From: Pantoea sp. 18069
GTDB lineage: Bacteria; Pseudomonadota; Gammaproteobacteria; Burkholderiales; Burkholderiaceae_C
Direction of reading: 5' to 3'
Assembly: GCF_902706035.1 (NCBI RefSeq)
Contig: NZ_CACSJA010000009.1
Span: 62,001-126,000 of the forward strand
DNA length: 64,000 nucleotides
Position numbers and translations under genes: made by a program. Under the pieces are notes generated by a model. The model saw only the letters and a list, made by a program, of their open reading frames with translations, did not search any database and had not been told where the DNA came from. Position 1 is the first letter of the stretch. Every line of letters starts with the position of its first letter. Positions 8,814 to 16,556 of this stretch are shown here, in pieces.

Positions 8814-9701
8814 ATGTCCGCACCCTATAGCTTCGCCGCCGCCCAGGCCTATTACGATCGCCAGTACAACGCGCGCGCCAGCGTGCAGGACGTCCCCGCA
8901 CTGATTGCCCGCTACGCCGGGGAAAGCCAGGCCGCGCACGCGCTGCCCGGTGCCGTGCGTGACCAGGCCTATGGCCCGGGTGCGTCCGACCTGCTGGACA
9001 TCTACCCCGCGGCGCAGCCCGGCGCACCGGTGCTGTTCTTCATCCATGGCGGCTACTGGCGCGCGCTGAGCAAGAATGAATCGGCGTTCATGGCTCCGGC
9101 GCTGAATGCGGCGGGTGCGACTGTGGTCGTGCCCGACTACGACCTCGCACCCGCGGCCTCGCTGGACCATATCGTCGATCAGATGCGCCGCGCGCTGGCC
9201 TGGACCTTCGCGCATATCGCGCGCTGGGGAGGCGACCCCGAGCGCATCTGCGTGAGCGGCAGCTCGGCCGGCGGCCATCTGACGGGCATGCTGGTCGCGG
9301 GTGGCTGGCAAGCGGCCTATGGACTGCGCGACACGGCCGTGGCCGCGGCGGCTTTTCCTTTGAGCGGTCTGTTCGATCTTCAGCCTTTGCTGCACACCGA
9401 GATCAATGGCTGGATGGGCCTGGACGATGCCGCGGCCCAGCGCAACAGTCCGCGCTTTCAGCTGCCCAGCCACCTGAGCCATGCGCATTGCGCGTTGCGC
9501 GTGGCCTGCGGCGAGTTCGAGAGCCTGGAATTCAAGCGCCAGTCGACCGAATACCTTGCGGCCTGGAAAGCGCGCTGTCTGCCCGGGCAGTGGGTGCAAG
9601 CGCCGGGAACCAACCATTTCGACCTGCCGCTGGAGCTAGGCCAGGCGGGCTCGGCCGTGCACCGCACGGCGTTGGAGCTGCTGGGGCTGGACGCGGGCTA
9701 G
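8814..9701 (+). CDS. Alpha/beta hydrolase, arylformamidase (kynurenine formamidase)-like
   Basis: The 295-residue cytoplasmic hydrolase carries the oxyanion motif HGGYW (78-82), nucleophile motif GSSAGG (Ser151) and a C-terminal histidine in GTNHFDLP. HGGYW followed by a SKNESAFM-like stretch is characteristic of the animal-type arylformamidase branch of the alpha/beta hydrolases, which open N-formylkynurenine. Esterases of fold family 3 are the alternative. It is divergent from the reductase gene across 191 bp that hold the activator-type promoter, and convergent with the porin gene. A link to anthranilate formation is inference; no kynureninase is visible in the window. Confidence 0.75.
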   Translation: MSAPYSFAAAQAYYDRQYNARASVQDVPALIARYAGESQAAHALPGAVRDQAYGPGASDLLDIYPAAQPGAPVLFFIHGGYWRALSKNESAFMAPALNAAGATVVVPDYDLAPAASLDHIVDQMRRALAWTFAHIARWGGDPERICVSGSSAGGHLTGMLVAGGWQAAYGLRDTAVAAAAFPLSGLFDLQPLLHTEINGWMGLDDAAAQRNSPRFQLPSHLSHAHCALRVACGEFESLEFKRQSTEYLAAWKARCLPGQWVQAPGTNHFDLPLELGQAGSAVHRTALELLGLDAG

Positions 9702-9721
9702 GCCCCAGTAAGCCCGGGGCC
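9701..9721. terminator. Hairpin between convergent hydrolase and porin genes
   Basis: GGCCCC (9701-9706) and GGGGCC (9716-9721) pair around a 9-nt loop inside the 28-bp gap between two convergent stop codons. There is no T-run, so termination strength is uncertain. Confidence 0.4.
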
Positions 9722-9729
9722 GCAGCGGC

Positions 9730-10824
9730 TCAGAACGCGTGGCTCAGTCCCAGGGCCAGGCCCGTCTGGTTGACTCCAGCCAGCGGCGCGCCGCCGCCCT
9801 GGGCCGAACTCACGCTGACGGCCGACAGACCGCTGTTCTTTACATGGCCTAGCGACGCATAGACGGCGGTGCGCTTTGACAGCGCATAGGTGCTCTTGAC
9901 CGCGAGCAACTGGGCCTTGTTGTCGGCGTTCTTGAACTTGAGCTGCGAGTACTGGGCATCGAAGCGCCAGGCGCCGACCGGGTAGCTCGCGCCCAGCCAC
10001 CACAGGCCGCTTTGTGGCATGCTGGCGCTGCCGTCGTTCTTGCGCTGCATATAGCCCGCGCCGAGCTTGAGGTGGTCCAGCTTCAGGTAGGCATTGGCCA
10101 GGCTGCGCCGGTCATGTTGGTCGGCGCGCACCAGTCCCGCAAAGGCCCCCGTGCCGCCGGCCTGGTTGTCATGCGCCAGCGCCGCACCCCAGGTGGGCGT
10201 GTCGTACTTGGCCATCAACGACCAGGCGCGGCAGGCCTGGCTGTCGGCAGCGTTTTCGCCCGCGCAGTTGGCTCCGGCAATGCTGGGGCCGGCATTCACG
10301 CTGTCGCGCCCGAAGCTGTAGGTCGCGCCCAGCGTCAGGCCGGCAAACGTGCCTTTGTAGGCCAGGGCGTTGTCGGCGCGCGCATTGGGAAAGTAGCTGT
10401 CCAGGCTCGAGTTGCCGTGCAGGTTGGGGCCCATGATGTCGGCGTCCAGATTGCTCCAGAAAATCATGTTGTATTGGCGCCCCAGGCTGGCCGAGCCCCA
10501 GGGGCCGCTGAGCCCGACAAATGCCTGGCGCCCGAAGCCGCGGCCGCCCTGGCCCAGGGTGCCGCTATCGGGGCTGAAGCCCATTTCCAACACGAAGTCG
10601 GCCTTGAGGCCATGGCCCAGGTCTTCACGGCCGCGAAAGCCCAGGCGCGATGCACCTGCGCCCGTGAGCGCTCCCATGCGGCTGACGTTGGCGCGCGTGG
10701 CGCCGACATGCGTGAGGTATTCCACGGCGGTGTCGATGGAGCCATAGACCGTGACCGAGGATTGCGCGATGGCTGCGGCGCTGAGTCCACAAAGGGCGGC
10801 GGCCCCGGCGATTTGCTTGAACAT
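9730..10824 (-). CDS. Outer-membrane trimeric porin (betaproteobacterial type)
   Basis: The 364-residue protein has a signal peptide (MFKQIAGAAALCGLSAAAIA, cleaved after AIAQ) and then SSVTVYGSIDTAVEYL, the standard first strand of the Gram-negative porin family (Omp32/OpcP-like). The beta-strand pattern runs throughout and the last residue is phenylalanine (LGLSHAF), as needed for outer-membrane assembly. The start at 10824 is preceded by GGAGAG; an in-frame ATG 21 bp earlier has no such site. It lies downstream of livF on the same strand after a 157-bp gap and could supply outer-membrane entry for the substrate of the neighbouring importer. That role is inferred from position only. Confidence 0.9.
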   Translation of the reverse strand: MFKQIAGAAALCGLSAAAIAQSSVTVYGSIDTAVEYLTHVGATRANVSRMGALTGAGASRLGFRGREDLGHGLKADFVLEMGFSPDSGTLGQGGRGFGRQAFVGLSGPWGSASLGRQYNMIFWSNLDADIMGPNLHGNSSLDSYFPNARADNALAYKGTFAGLTLGATYSFGRDSVNAGPSIAGANCAGENAADSQACRAWSLMAKYDTPTWGAALAHDNQAGGTGAFAGLVRADQHDRRSLANAYLKLDHLKLGAGYMQRKNDGSASMPQSGLWWLGASYPVGAWRFDAQYSQLKFKNADNKAQLLAVKSTYALSKRTAVYASLGHVKNSGLSAVSVSSAQGGGAPLAGVNQTGLALGLSHAF

Positions 10825-11002
10825 AGGTTTCTCTCCAGAATGCATTGAGGGTTGTTTCGGTGTCGAACAGGGGGCAGGTGCGAGGGGGCGGGGCTCCTTT
10901 CAGGCGCGCGCCTGCGCACAGGGCGCGGATGCCCTGTGGGGGAAGTTGGGTGAGGGGACCGCCCGTCAGCGGCCGAGGTCCGGCTGCGCCGCGCAGGCGG
11001 CC

Positions 11003-11725
11003 TCAGACGCCGAGGTAGTCATGCCAGAGCTGGCGGTTGGCATTGAGCTCATCGGAGTTGCCCTGCCAGACCGCATGGCCGCGCTCCAGGATCACATGGC
11101 GGTCGGCCAGGCCGACCAGCCGGTGCACGTATTTGTCCACCACCAGAATGGTCTGGCCCGCGGCCTTGAGCGTTGCCAGGCAGCGCCAGATCTCCTCGCG
11201 GATCACGGGTGCCAGGCCTTCCGTGGCCTCGTCCAGTATCAGCAGGCGCGGGTTGGTGGACAGCGCACGGCCTATGGCCAGCATCTGCTGCTCGCCGCCC
11301 GACAACTGGTTGCCCATGTTGCCCGCGCGTTCCTTGAGCCGCGGAAATACCTGGTAGATGCGCTCCAGGTCCCATTCGTCCTTCTGGCCGTTGCGGTTGG
11401 CGGCAAAAGCCAGCAGGTGCTCCTGCACGGTCAGATTGGGAAAGCACTGGCGCCCTTCGGGCACGATGGCGATGCCCAGGCGCGCGATTGCATCCGGGCG
11501 CATGCCGTGCGTCGACTGGCCGTCGAACCGAATCTCGCCCTGGCGCAGCGGCAGCGCGCCTATCAGGGTCTTGATGGTGGTGCTCTTGCCCATGCCATTG
11601 CGCCCGAGCAGCGTCACGACCTCCTGCGGCCGGATCTGGAAATCGATGCCGAACAGCACCTGGCTCGCGCCGTAGCCGGCCTGCAGTCCGCTGCATTCGA
11701 GCAGGGGGGGATTGGTGTTGCTCAT
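11003..11725 (-). CDS. livF: Liv-type ABC importer ATPase LivF
   Basis: This is one of two ATPases of a branched-chain-amino-acid-type (HAAT family) importer. It has 240 residues, with Walker A GRNGMGKST, signature LSGGEQQMLAIGRAL and Walker B LLILDEATEGLAP, the last being the form typical of LivF. It overlaps livG by 4 bp (ATGA), is the last gene of the livHMGF run, and is followed by the porin region. Importers of this type also take up aromatic acids. Placement directly behind a ring-hydroxylating oxygenase makes an aromatic or amide-linked substrate more likely than leucine, but this is inference. Confidence 0.93.
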   Translation of the reverse strand: MSNTNPPLLECSGLQAGYGASQVLFGIDFQIRPQEVVTLLGRNGMGKSTTIKTLIGALPLRQGEIRFDGQSTHGMRPDAIARLGIAIVPEGRQCFPNLTVQEHLLAFAANRNGQKDEWDLERIYQVFPRLKERAGNMGNQLSGGEQQMLAIGRALSTNPRLLILDEATEGLAPVIREEIWRCLATLKAAGQTILVVDKYVHRLVGLADRHVILERGHAVWQGNSDELNANRQLWHDYLGV

Positions 11726-12486
11726 GCCGCGGCCTCCATGGCGTCTGCTTCGCTGCCCAGATAGACTTCCTGGACCTGGGGGTTGGCCTTGATTTCCTGG
11801 GCCGTGCCACAGGTCAGCACCTTGCCGTAGACCAGCACCGAGATGCGGTCAGCCAACTGGAACACGGCGTCCATGTCGTGTTCTATCAGCAGGATGGCCA
11901 TATCCTGGCGCAGGCTGCGGATCAGCCGCACCATCTCCGCCGACTCGACCGGCCCCATGCCAGCCATGGGTTCGTCGAGCAGCAGCAGCTTGGGGCGCGC
12001 GGCGATCGCCAATGCCACATCGAGCTTGCGCTGCGCGCCATGCGGCAAGGTGCCGGCCGTGCGCAGCCATTCGCTTTCGAGATGCACGCGCCGCGCCAGG
12101 TCGCGCGCCTGTGCGTGCAGCGCGGCATCGCGGTCGCGGCTGCGCAGCATGCGAAAGCTCGAGCCCGCATGCGCCTGCACTGCCAGCAGCAGGTTCTCGC
12201 CCACGCTTTGCTGCGGGAAGATGCTGGTCACCTGGAAGCAGCGCGACAGCCCGCAGGCCACGCGCCGGTGCGGCGGCAGGCCGGTCAGCTCCACACCGTC
12301 GAGCACCAGCGTGCCTGCGTCTGCGCTCAGCAGACCGGAGATCAGGTTGACCAGCGTGGACTTGCCCGCGCCGTTAGGCCCGATCAGCGCATGCACTTCG
12401 CCGCGGTCGACGGCAAAGCTCACATGGTCGGTGGCCAGCAAGGCACCGAAGCGTTTGACCAATTGGTTGGCAACAAGCAGGCTCAT
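11722..12486 (-). CDS. livG: Liv-type ABC importer ATPase LivG
   Basis: This is the second ATPase of the importer, 254 residues. Walker A is GPNGAGKST and Walker B LLLLDEPMAGMGPVE. The signature is degenerate (LPHGAQRKLDVALAIA instead of the usual LSYGxQR), a variation often seen in LivG. The start at 12486 overlaps the livM stop by 4 bp, and the protein begins MSLLVANQLVKRFGALLATDHV as expected; the open frame continues upstream only because it lies opposite coding sequence. The C-terminus carries an EVYLG stretch common to LivG proteins that dock on LivM. Confidence 0.93.
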   Translation of the reverse strand: MSLLVANQLVKRFGALLATDHVSFAVDRGEVHALIGPNGAGKSTLVNLISGLLSADAGTLVLDGVELTGLPPHRRVACGLSRCFQVTSIFPQQSVGENLLLAVQAHAGSSFRMLRSRDRDAALHAQARDLARRVHLESEWLRTAGTLPHGAQRKLDVALAIAARPKLLLLDEPMAGMGPVESAEMVRLIRSLRQDMAILLIEHDMDAVFQLADRISVLVYGKVLTCGTAQEIKANPQVQEVYLGSEADAMEAAA

Positions 12487-13478
12487 GCCTTGGCCTTTCT
12501 GGACAGCAGTGCCGCCACACCTTTGGGCGCCAGAAACACCACGGCAATCAGCAGCAGCCCCAGCGGGGCATGCCGATAGTCGGTGTACTGGCGCAAGATT
12601 TCCTCGGAGATCAACCAGATTGCGACGCCCAGCGGCGCGCCAAAGCGCCGCCCCACGCCGCCGATGACGACCATCACGATGAGCAGTGCCGACTGGCTCC
12701 AGTGCATCAGCGAGGGGCTCACAAACGCGTTCTGCGTGGCCATCAGCGCGCCCGACAGGCTGGCCACACCCCCGGCCACGGCAAACGCGCAGAGCTTGAG
12801 CAGGTAGCTGGGGTAGCCCAGGGCCTGCATGCGCGTTTCGTTGTCGCGTATGCCTTCGAGCGCACGGCCGAAATGCGACACCTCCAGGCGTGCGAGCAGC
12901 ACGAACACCAGCACCAGCGCCGCGAGCGCGACCCAGTACAGCGCCGCCCCGCTCGCGGCCAGGCCGCCCGCATCGTTCGCCATCAGCAGCAGCGGCGCAT
13001 ACAGCGTATAGCCGTCGTCGCCGCCGTATTGGCGCAGGGACACGGCCAGGTAGTACAGCATCTGCGCGAACGCCAGCGTGATCATGATGAAGTACACGCC
13101 CCGGGTGCGCAGCGCGACCGCGCCGATGACGGTGGCCATCAGCACGCCGGCGAGCATGGCCAGCCCCCAGATGGGCAGCGCGAGCGTCCAGCCCGCATCG
13201 GCGGCCATGGCCACCACATAGGCGCCCACGCCGACAAAACCCGCGTGGCCGAGCGCAACCAGGCCTACGCGGCCGATCAGGAAATTCAGGCTCAGCGCGG
13301 CCAGCGAGACGATCATCAGCCGCCCCAGAAAGCCCACGTAATAGCCCAGGTCCCATTGCGGGGCCAGCAGCGGAAACGCGGCCAGCGTGAGCACCAGGGC
13401 GGCCGCTGCGGCTACGGGCAGCCACGCCGGGGTGGAAGAAAGAGCGGAAGGGGGAGGATGCATCAGGTTCTCACTCAT
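12483..13478 (-). CDS. livM: Liv-type ABC importer permease LivM
   Basis: This inner-membrane permease has 331 residues and about ten hydrophobic segments. After a short polar, proline-rich N-terminus the sequence has the LivM hallmarks: SLNFLIGRVGLVALGHAGFVGVGAY, RTRGVYFIMITLAFAQML and a glycine-rich GVGRRFGAPLG segment. Its start overlaps the livH stop and its stop overlaps the livG start, both by 4 bp, so all four importer genes are translationally coupled. It pairs with LivH to form the translocation pore. Confidence 0.94.
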   Translation of the reverse strand: MSENLMHPPPSALSSTPAWLPVAAAAALVLTLAAFPLLAPQWDLGYYVGFLGRLMIVSLAALSLNFLIGRVGLVALGHAGFVGVGAYVVAMAADAGWTLALPIWGLAMLAGVLMATVIGAVALRTRGVYFIMITLAFAQMLYYLAVSLRQYGGDDGYTLYAPLLLMANDAGGLAASGAALYWVALAALVLVFVLLARLEVSHFGRALEGIRDNETRMQALGYPSYLLKLCAFAVAGGVASLSGALMATQNAFVSPSLMHWSQSALLIVMVVIGGVGRRFGAPLGVAIWLISEEILRQYTDYRHAPLGLLLIAVVFLAPKGVAALLSRKAKA

Positions 13479-14395
13479 ACGCGTGCAGGGAAAAGGCCGG
13501 AAGGCTTGAAGACCAGCACGCCGGCCATCAGCATGTACATGGCGATGCTGGAGACGGCGGGGCCGATGTCGGCGGCCAGCGTGGGCGACAGGGTTTCGCG
13601 CAGCAGCGGGGGCAGGAAGGCGCGGCCCGCGGTGTCGACCATCCCGACCAGCATGCTGGCCACGAACGCCCCGCGCACCGAGCCTATGCCGCCGATGACG
13701 ATGACCACCAGCGCCGGAATCAGGATCGCTTCGCCCATGCCCACGGCCACGGCGCTGATCGGCGCCATGAGCGCACCGGCGATCGCCGCCAGCGCCGCAC
13801 CCAGGCCGAACACCAGCGTGAAGATCTTGGACACCTGCACGCCCATGAACTCGGCCATGGCGCGGTTGGAGGCGCCGGCGCGCACCAGCATGCCCAGCCG
13901 CGTGTGGTTGACGAGCCAGTACAGCCCGGCCGCGATCAGCAGCCCTGCGCCCAGGATCAGCAGGCGGTAGGACGGATAGGGCACGAAGCCCAGCAGGTTC
14001 ACGGGGCCGGACAGGGCTGCGGGCGTGGGCGCCATGATGGGCGAAGGCCCCCAGAGGAACTTGACCACGTCGTCGGCGATCAGTACCACGCCGAACGTGG
14101 CCAGCACCTGGGACAGGTGGTCACGCTGGTAGAGCCGGCGCACCAGGCAGGCCTCGAGCACGATGGCCAGCACGAAAGTCGCGGCCACGGCGATCAGCAC
14201 GGCGCCGACGAAGGAGCCCGACTGCGCATGCACCGTGGCCGAGACATAGCCGCCGGCCATGAACAGCGAGCCATGGGCCAGGTTCAGCGTGTCCATGATG
14301 CCGAACACCAGGGTCAGCCCCGCGGCCAACAGGAACAGCATGAAGCCGTAGCCCAGCCCGTTGAAGACTTGCTCCAGGAAAAAAGTCGCATCCAT
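13475..14395 (-). CDS. livH: Liv-type ABC importer permease LivH
   Basis: This is the partner permease of LivM, 306 residues, with the typical opening MDATFFLEQVFNGLGYGFML and the motif FGIMDTLNLAHGSLFMAGGY. A conserved cytoplasmic region around ASNRAMAEFMGVQVSKIF contacts the ATPases. It starts 26 bp after the end of the binding-protein gene, with the purine-rich AGGGAG site a few bases upstream. The protein looks complete and unmodified. Confidence 0.95.
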   Translation of the reverse strand: MDATFFLEQVFNGLGYGFMLFLLAAGLTLVFGIMDTLNLAHGSLFMAGGYVSATVHAQSGSFVGAVLIAVAATFVLAIVLEACLVRRLYQRDHLSQVLATFGVVLIADDVVKFLWGPSPIMAPTPAALSGPVNLLGFVPYPSYRLLILGAGLLIAAGLYWLVNHTRLGMLVRAGASNRAMAEFMGVQVSKIFTLVFGLGAALAAIAGALMAPISAVAVGMGEAILIPALVVIVIGGIGSVRGAFVASMLVGMVDTAGRAFLPPLLRETLSPTLAADIGPAVSSIAMYMLMAGVLVFKPSGLFPARV

Positions 14396-14421
14396 CGGTG
14401 CTCCCTTTCAGTGGCGGGGGC

Positions 14422-15609
14422 TCATTTCATCGCGCATTGCGCGACGAACGAATCCTGGTGCGCGGTCAGCAGCTTGCCGGGCTGCAGCAGATTGGTGATG
14501 CGGCCGCTCGCGTCCTTGCCGACTTGGCGCAGGTAGTAGTCCTGCACCAGGAACTGGTTGCTGCCGTACTTGACGGGGCCGCGCACCGAGTCGAAGGACG
14601 CGGTCTTGATCGCCTTGACCACGGCCGCGCGGTCGCCGAGCTTGCCGCCCAGCGTCTTCACGGCCGCGTCCATGTTCATCACCACGTCGTAGGCAAAGGC
14701 CGCATACAGCGAGGGATAGCGGCCGTCATAGGCCTTGCGGTACTCGGTGACGAAGCGCTTGTTGGCCGGGTTGTCCAGATCGTGCGCATACGAGGAGGGG
14801 TTGAACAATCCGAGCATGGGCGCGCCCACGGCCGCAATGATGTCCTCGTCGGCCGTGAAGGGCGAGGAAATCAGCGCGATGTCCTTGCTCAGGCCTGCGG
14901 CCATGAACTGCTTGATGAAGTTGATGCCCATGCCGCCCGGCTGGAAGATATAGATGGCATCGGGCTTGAGCGCGCGCAGTTGCGCGAGTTCGGCGGCGAA
15001 ATCCAGCTGACCCACCTTGGTGTAGATCTCGTCGGCCACGGGCTGCTTGTACAGGCGCTTGAAGCCATGGATGGCATCCTTGCCTGCGGGGTAGTTCGGG
15101 GCCAGGGCCACGACTTTGCGGTAGCCCTTGCTGGCAGCATACTGGCCCGCGGCTTCGTGCATGGCGTCGTTCTGGTAGCTGGTGCCGAAGAAGTAGGGGT
15201 TGCATTGCGCGCCCGCGAACTGGCTGGGGCCGGCGTTGGGCGAAAGGTAGGGCACCTTGGCGGCGAACAGCGCTGGGCCCACGGCCAGCGCCACGTTCGA
15301 GGCGACAGGGCCGGTGAACAGGTCGATCTTGTCGCGCTGCACCATGCGGTCCACGAGCTGGCGCGCCTGCTCTGGGTTGCCGGCCATGTCCGCCTGAATG
15401 AACTGGGCGGGCACGCCGCCGAGCTTGCCATCGAGCAGCTTGACCGCGAGGTTGATGCCGTCGCGCACATCGGCACCCGGGGCCGCGAACGGCCCCGAAA
15501 TGTCCAGGGCCACGCCGACCTTGATGGGCGTAGTCTGCGCCTGGGTCAGCGTGGCGAGGCTGCCCAGAACGACGGCAGCGACCAGGGAACGGGAGGAGGA
15601 AGCGAACAT
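14422..15609 (-). CDS. Periplasmic substrate-binding protein of the Liv-type importer
   Basis: The 395-residue protein has a signal peptide (MFASSSRSLVAAVVLGSLAT, cleavage near AQA) and a Peripla_BP_6 fold starting IKVGVALDISGPFAAPG. It should bind the substrate in the periplasm and deliver it to LivHM. The start at 15609 is preceded by AGGGG; the longer open frame upstream overlaps the ferredoxin gene and is not real. The binding protein lies 112 bp behind the ferredoxin gene and directly ahead of livH. Many relatives encoded beside oxygenase genes bind benzoate-like acids, whereas LivK itself binds leucine. The pocket residues cannot be judged here. Confidence 0.9.
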   Translation of the reverse strand: MFASSSRSLVAAVVLGSLATLTQAQTTPIKVGVALDISGPFAAPGADVRDGINLAVKLLDGKLGGVPAQFIQADMAGNPEQARQLVDRMVQRDKIDLFTGPVASNVALAVGPALFAAKVPYLSPNAGPSQFAGAQCNPYFFGTSYQNDAMHEAAGQYAASKGYRKVVALAPNYPAGKDAIHGFKRLYKQPVADEIYTKVGQLDFAAELAQLRALKPDAIYIFQPGGMGINFIKQFMAAGLSKDIALISSPFTADEDIIAAVGAPMLGLFNPSSYAHDLDNPANKRFVTEYRKAYDGRYPSLYAAFAYDVVMNMDAAVKTLGGKLGDRAAVVKAIKTASFDSVRGPVKYGSNQFLVQDYYLRQVGKDASGRITNLLQPGKLLTAHQDSFVAQCAMK

Positions 15610-15659
15610 GGAAACCCCTAGGATGAGAGAAATGGATGCAGCGCGGCTGCGCCTGCGCA

Positions 15660-15685
15660 ATGTGCTTGCTTTTGCATGAGCACAT
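15660..15685 (-). other. Intercistronic inverted repeat between ferredoxin and binding-protein genes
   Basis: ATGTGC (15660-15665) and GCACAT (15680-15685) form a 6-bp stem, and an imperfect GC-rich hairpin (GCCGG...CCGGC) follows at about 15690-15709. The 112-bp gap has no gene; it may process or attenuate the transcript between oxygenase and transporter genes. Confidence 0.4.
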
Positions 15686-15721
15686 GGCATGCCGGTCCGG
15701 AGGTCCGGCGATCTGGCGGCC

Positions 15722-16057
15722 TCAGTGCGCGGCCACGCCGACTTCGACACGCCCGGCCACCACGCGCACGGGAAACGTGCGCACCGCTTCGGTGACCGGG
15801 GCCTTGCAGGGGGCGCCCGTCTGGATGTCGAACGTGCCCTGGTGCAGCGGGCACTCGACGCAGCCGTCCTCGACCCAGCCGTCGGACAGCTTGGCGGCGC
15901 CATGCGTGCACAGGTCGTAGAGACCGAACAGGTCTTCGCCCTGGCGGAACACCGCCACCGGCAGGCCCTGGGCCACGACCGGCCAGACTGCGCCGTCCGG
16001 GAAGTCCTCGGGTTCGCCGACATCGCACCAGTTCAGGTCTTGCATCACTTGTGTCAT
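15722..16057 (-). CDS. Rieske [2Fe-2S] ferredoxin of the ring-hydroxylating oxygenase
   Basis: The 111-residue protein carries a complete Rieske motif: Cys50-x-His52 (CTHG) and Cys69-x2-His72 (CPLHQGTF), separated by 16 residues. It would shuttle single electrons from the reductase to the oxygenase alpha subunit. I chose the start at 16057 (MTQVMQDLNW) because GAGGAG lies just upstream; the frame is open further but enters the beta-subunit gene. It follows the beta-subunit gene by 10 bp. The presence of a separate ferredoxin excludes a two-component terephthalate- or benzoate-type enzyme and supports the class III layout seen in salicylate 5-hydroxylase. Confidence 0.93.
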   Translation of the reverse strand: MTQVMQDLNWCDVGEPEDFPDGAVWPVVAQGLPVAVFRQGEDLFGLYDLCTHGAAKLSDGWVEDGCVECPLHQGTFDIQTGAPCKAPVTEAVRTFPVRVVAGRVEVGVAAH

Positions 16058-16067
16058 GGTCTGCTCC

Positions 16068-16553
16068 TCAGATCGGTGTCGCGAGCAGGGTCTGCACGCG
16101 CGACGTGTCATAGATCACGCGCTTGGCGCGATAGCGCCAGACACCGTCCTGCAGCACGACTTCGTCGTGGTAGCAGCCGGCCTGGTAGACCGAGGATTCG
16201 CCGCTCAGGCCGGTGATGACCACCACATAGCTCGACTGCGCGAACACCACGCCGTCCTGCTGGCCGGTGATCACCAGGCCCGAGGTCATGTGGCGGTAGG
16301 TATGGCCTTCGAAGATGTTGGCGTGGCGCAGCGACAGCACGCGGTCGCGCAGCATCTTCTGGTTGCGGCAGTAGATGACCGGTGCCGGCAGGCCGGCATC
16401 GACGTTTTCCTTGGGAATGATTTCGTAGCGGCAGTCGGCCGTGAAGAAGTCCGGCCACTCCTCGAGGCGATCGTTGTCCAGGGCGCTGATGTAGCGCTGC
16501 TGCAGTTCCAGCAGCGCGAGCCAGGTGCCATCGGTCAGGAAAGTGTTGCTCAT
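16068..16553 (-). CDS. Ring-hydroxylating oxygenase beta (small) subunit
   Basis: The 161-residue protein has the NTF2-like/SnoaL fold of ring-hydroxylating beta subunits. Recognisable segments are LLELQQRYISALDNDRLEEW near the N-terminus, VIYCRNQKMLRDRVLSLRHA in the middle and a C-terminal VWRYRAKRVIYDTSRVQ. The length equals that of the NagH/AndAd group (about 160). It lies 3 bp after the alpha gene, so the subunits are made together, presumably as an alpha3beta3 assembly. The beta subunit is structural and contains no metal ligands. Confidence 0.92.
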   Translation of the reverse strand: MSNTFLTDGTWLALLELQQRYISALDNDRLEEWPDFFTADCRYEIIPKENVDAGLPAPVIYCRNQKMLRDRVLSLRHANIFEGHTYRHMTSGLVITGQQDGVVFAQSSYVVVITGLSGESSVYQAGCYHDEVVLQDGVWRYRAKRVIYDTSRVQTLLATPI

Positions 16554-16556
16554 GGC

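Noticed and set aside
15722..16057. Ferredoxin as part of a two-component terephthalate- or benzoate-type enzyme
   Set aside because: Two-component enzymes lack a separate Rieske ferredoxin. Its presence beside the oxygenase subunits points to a three-component system.
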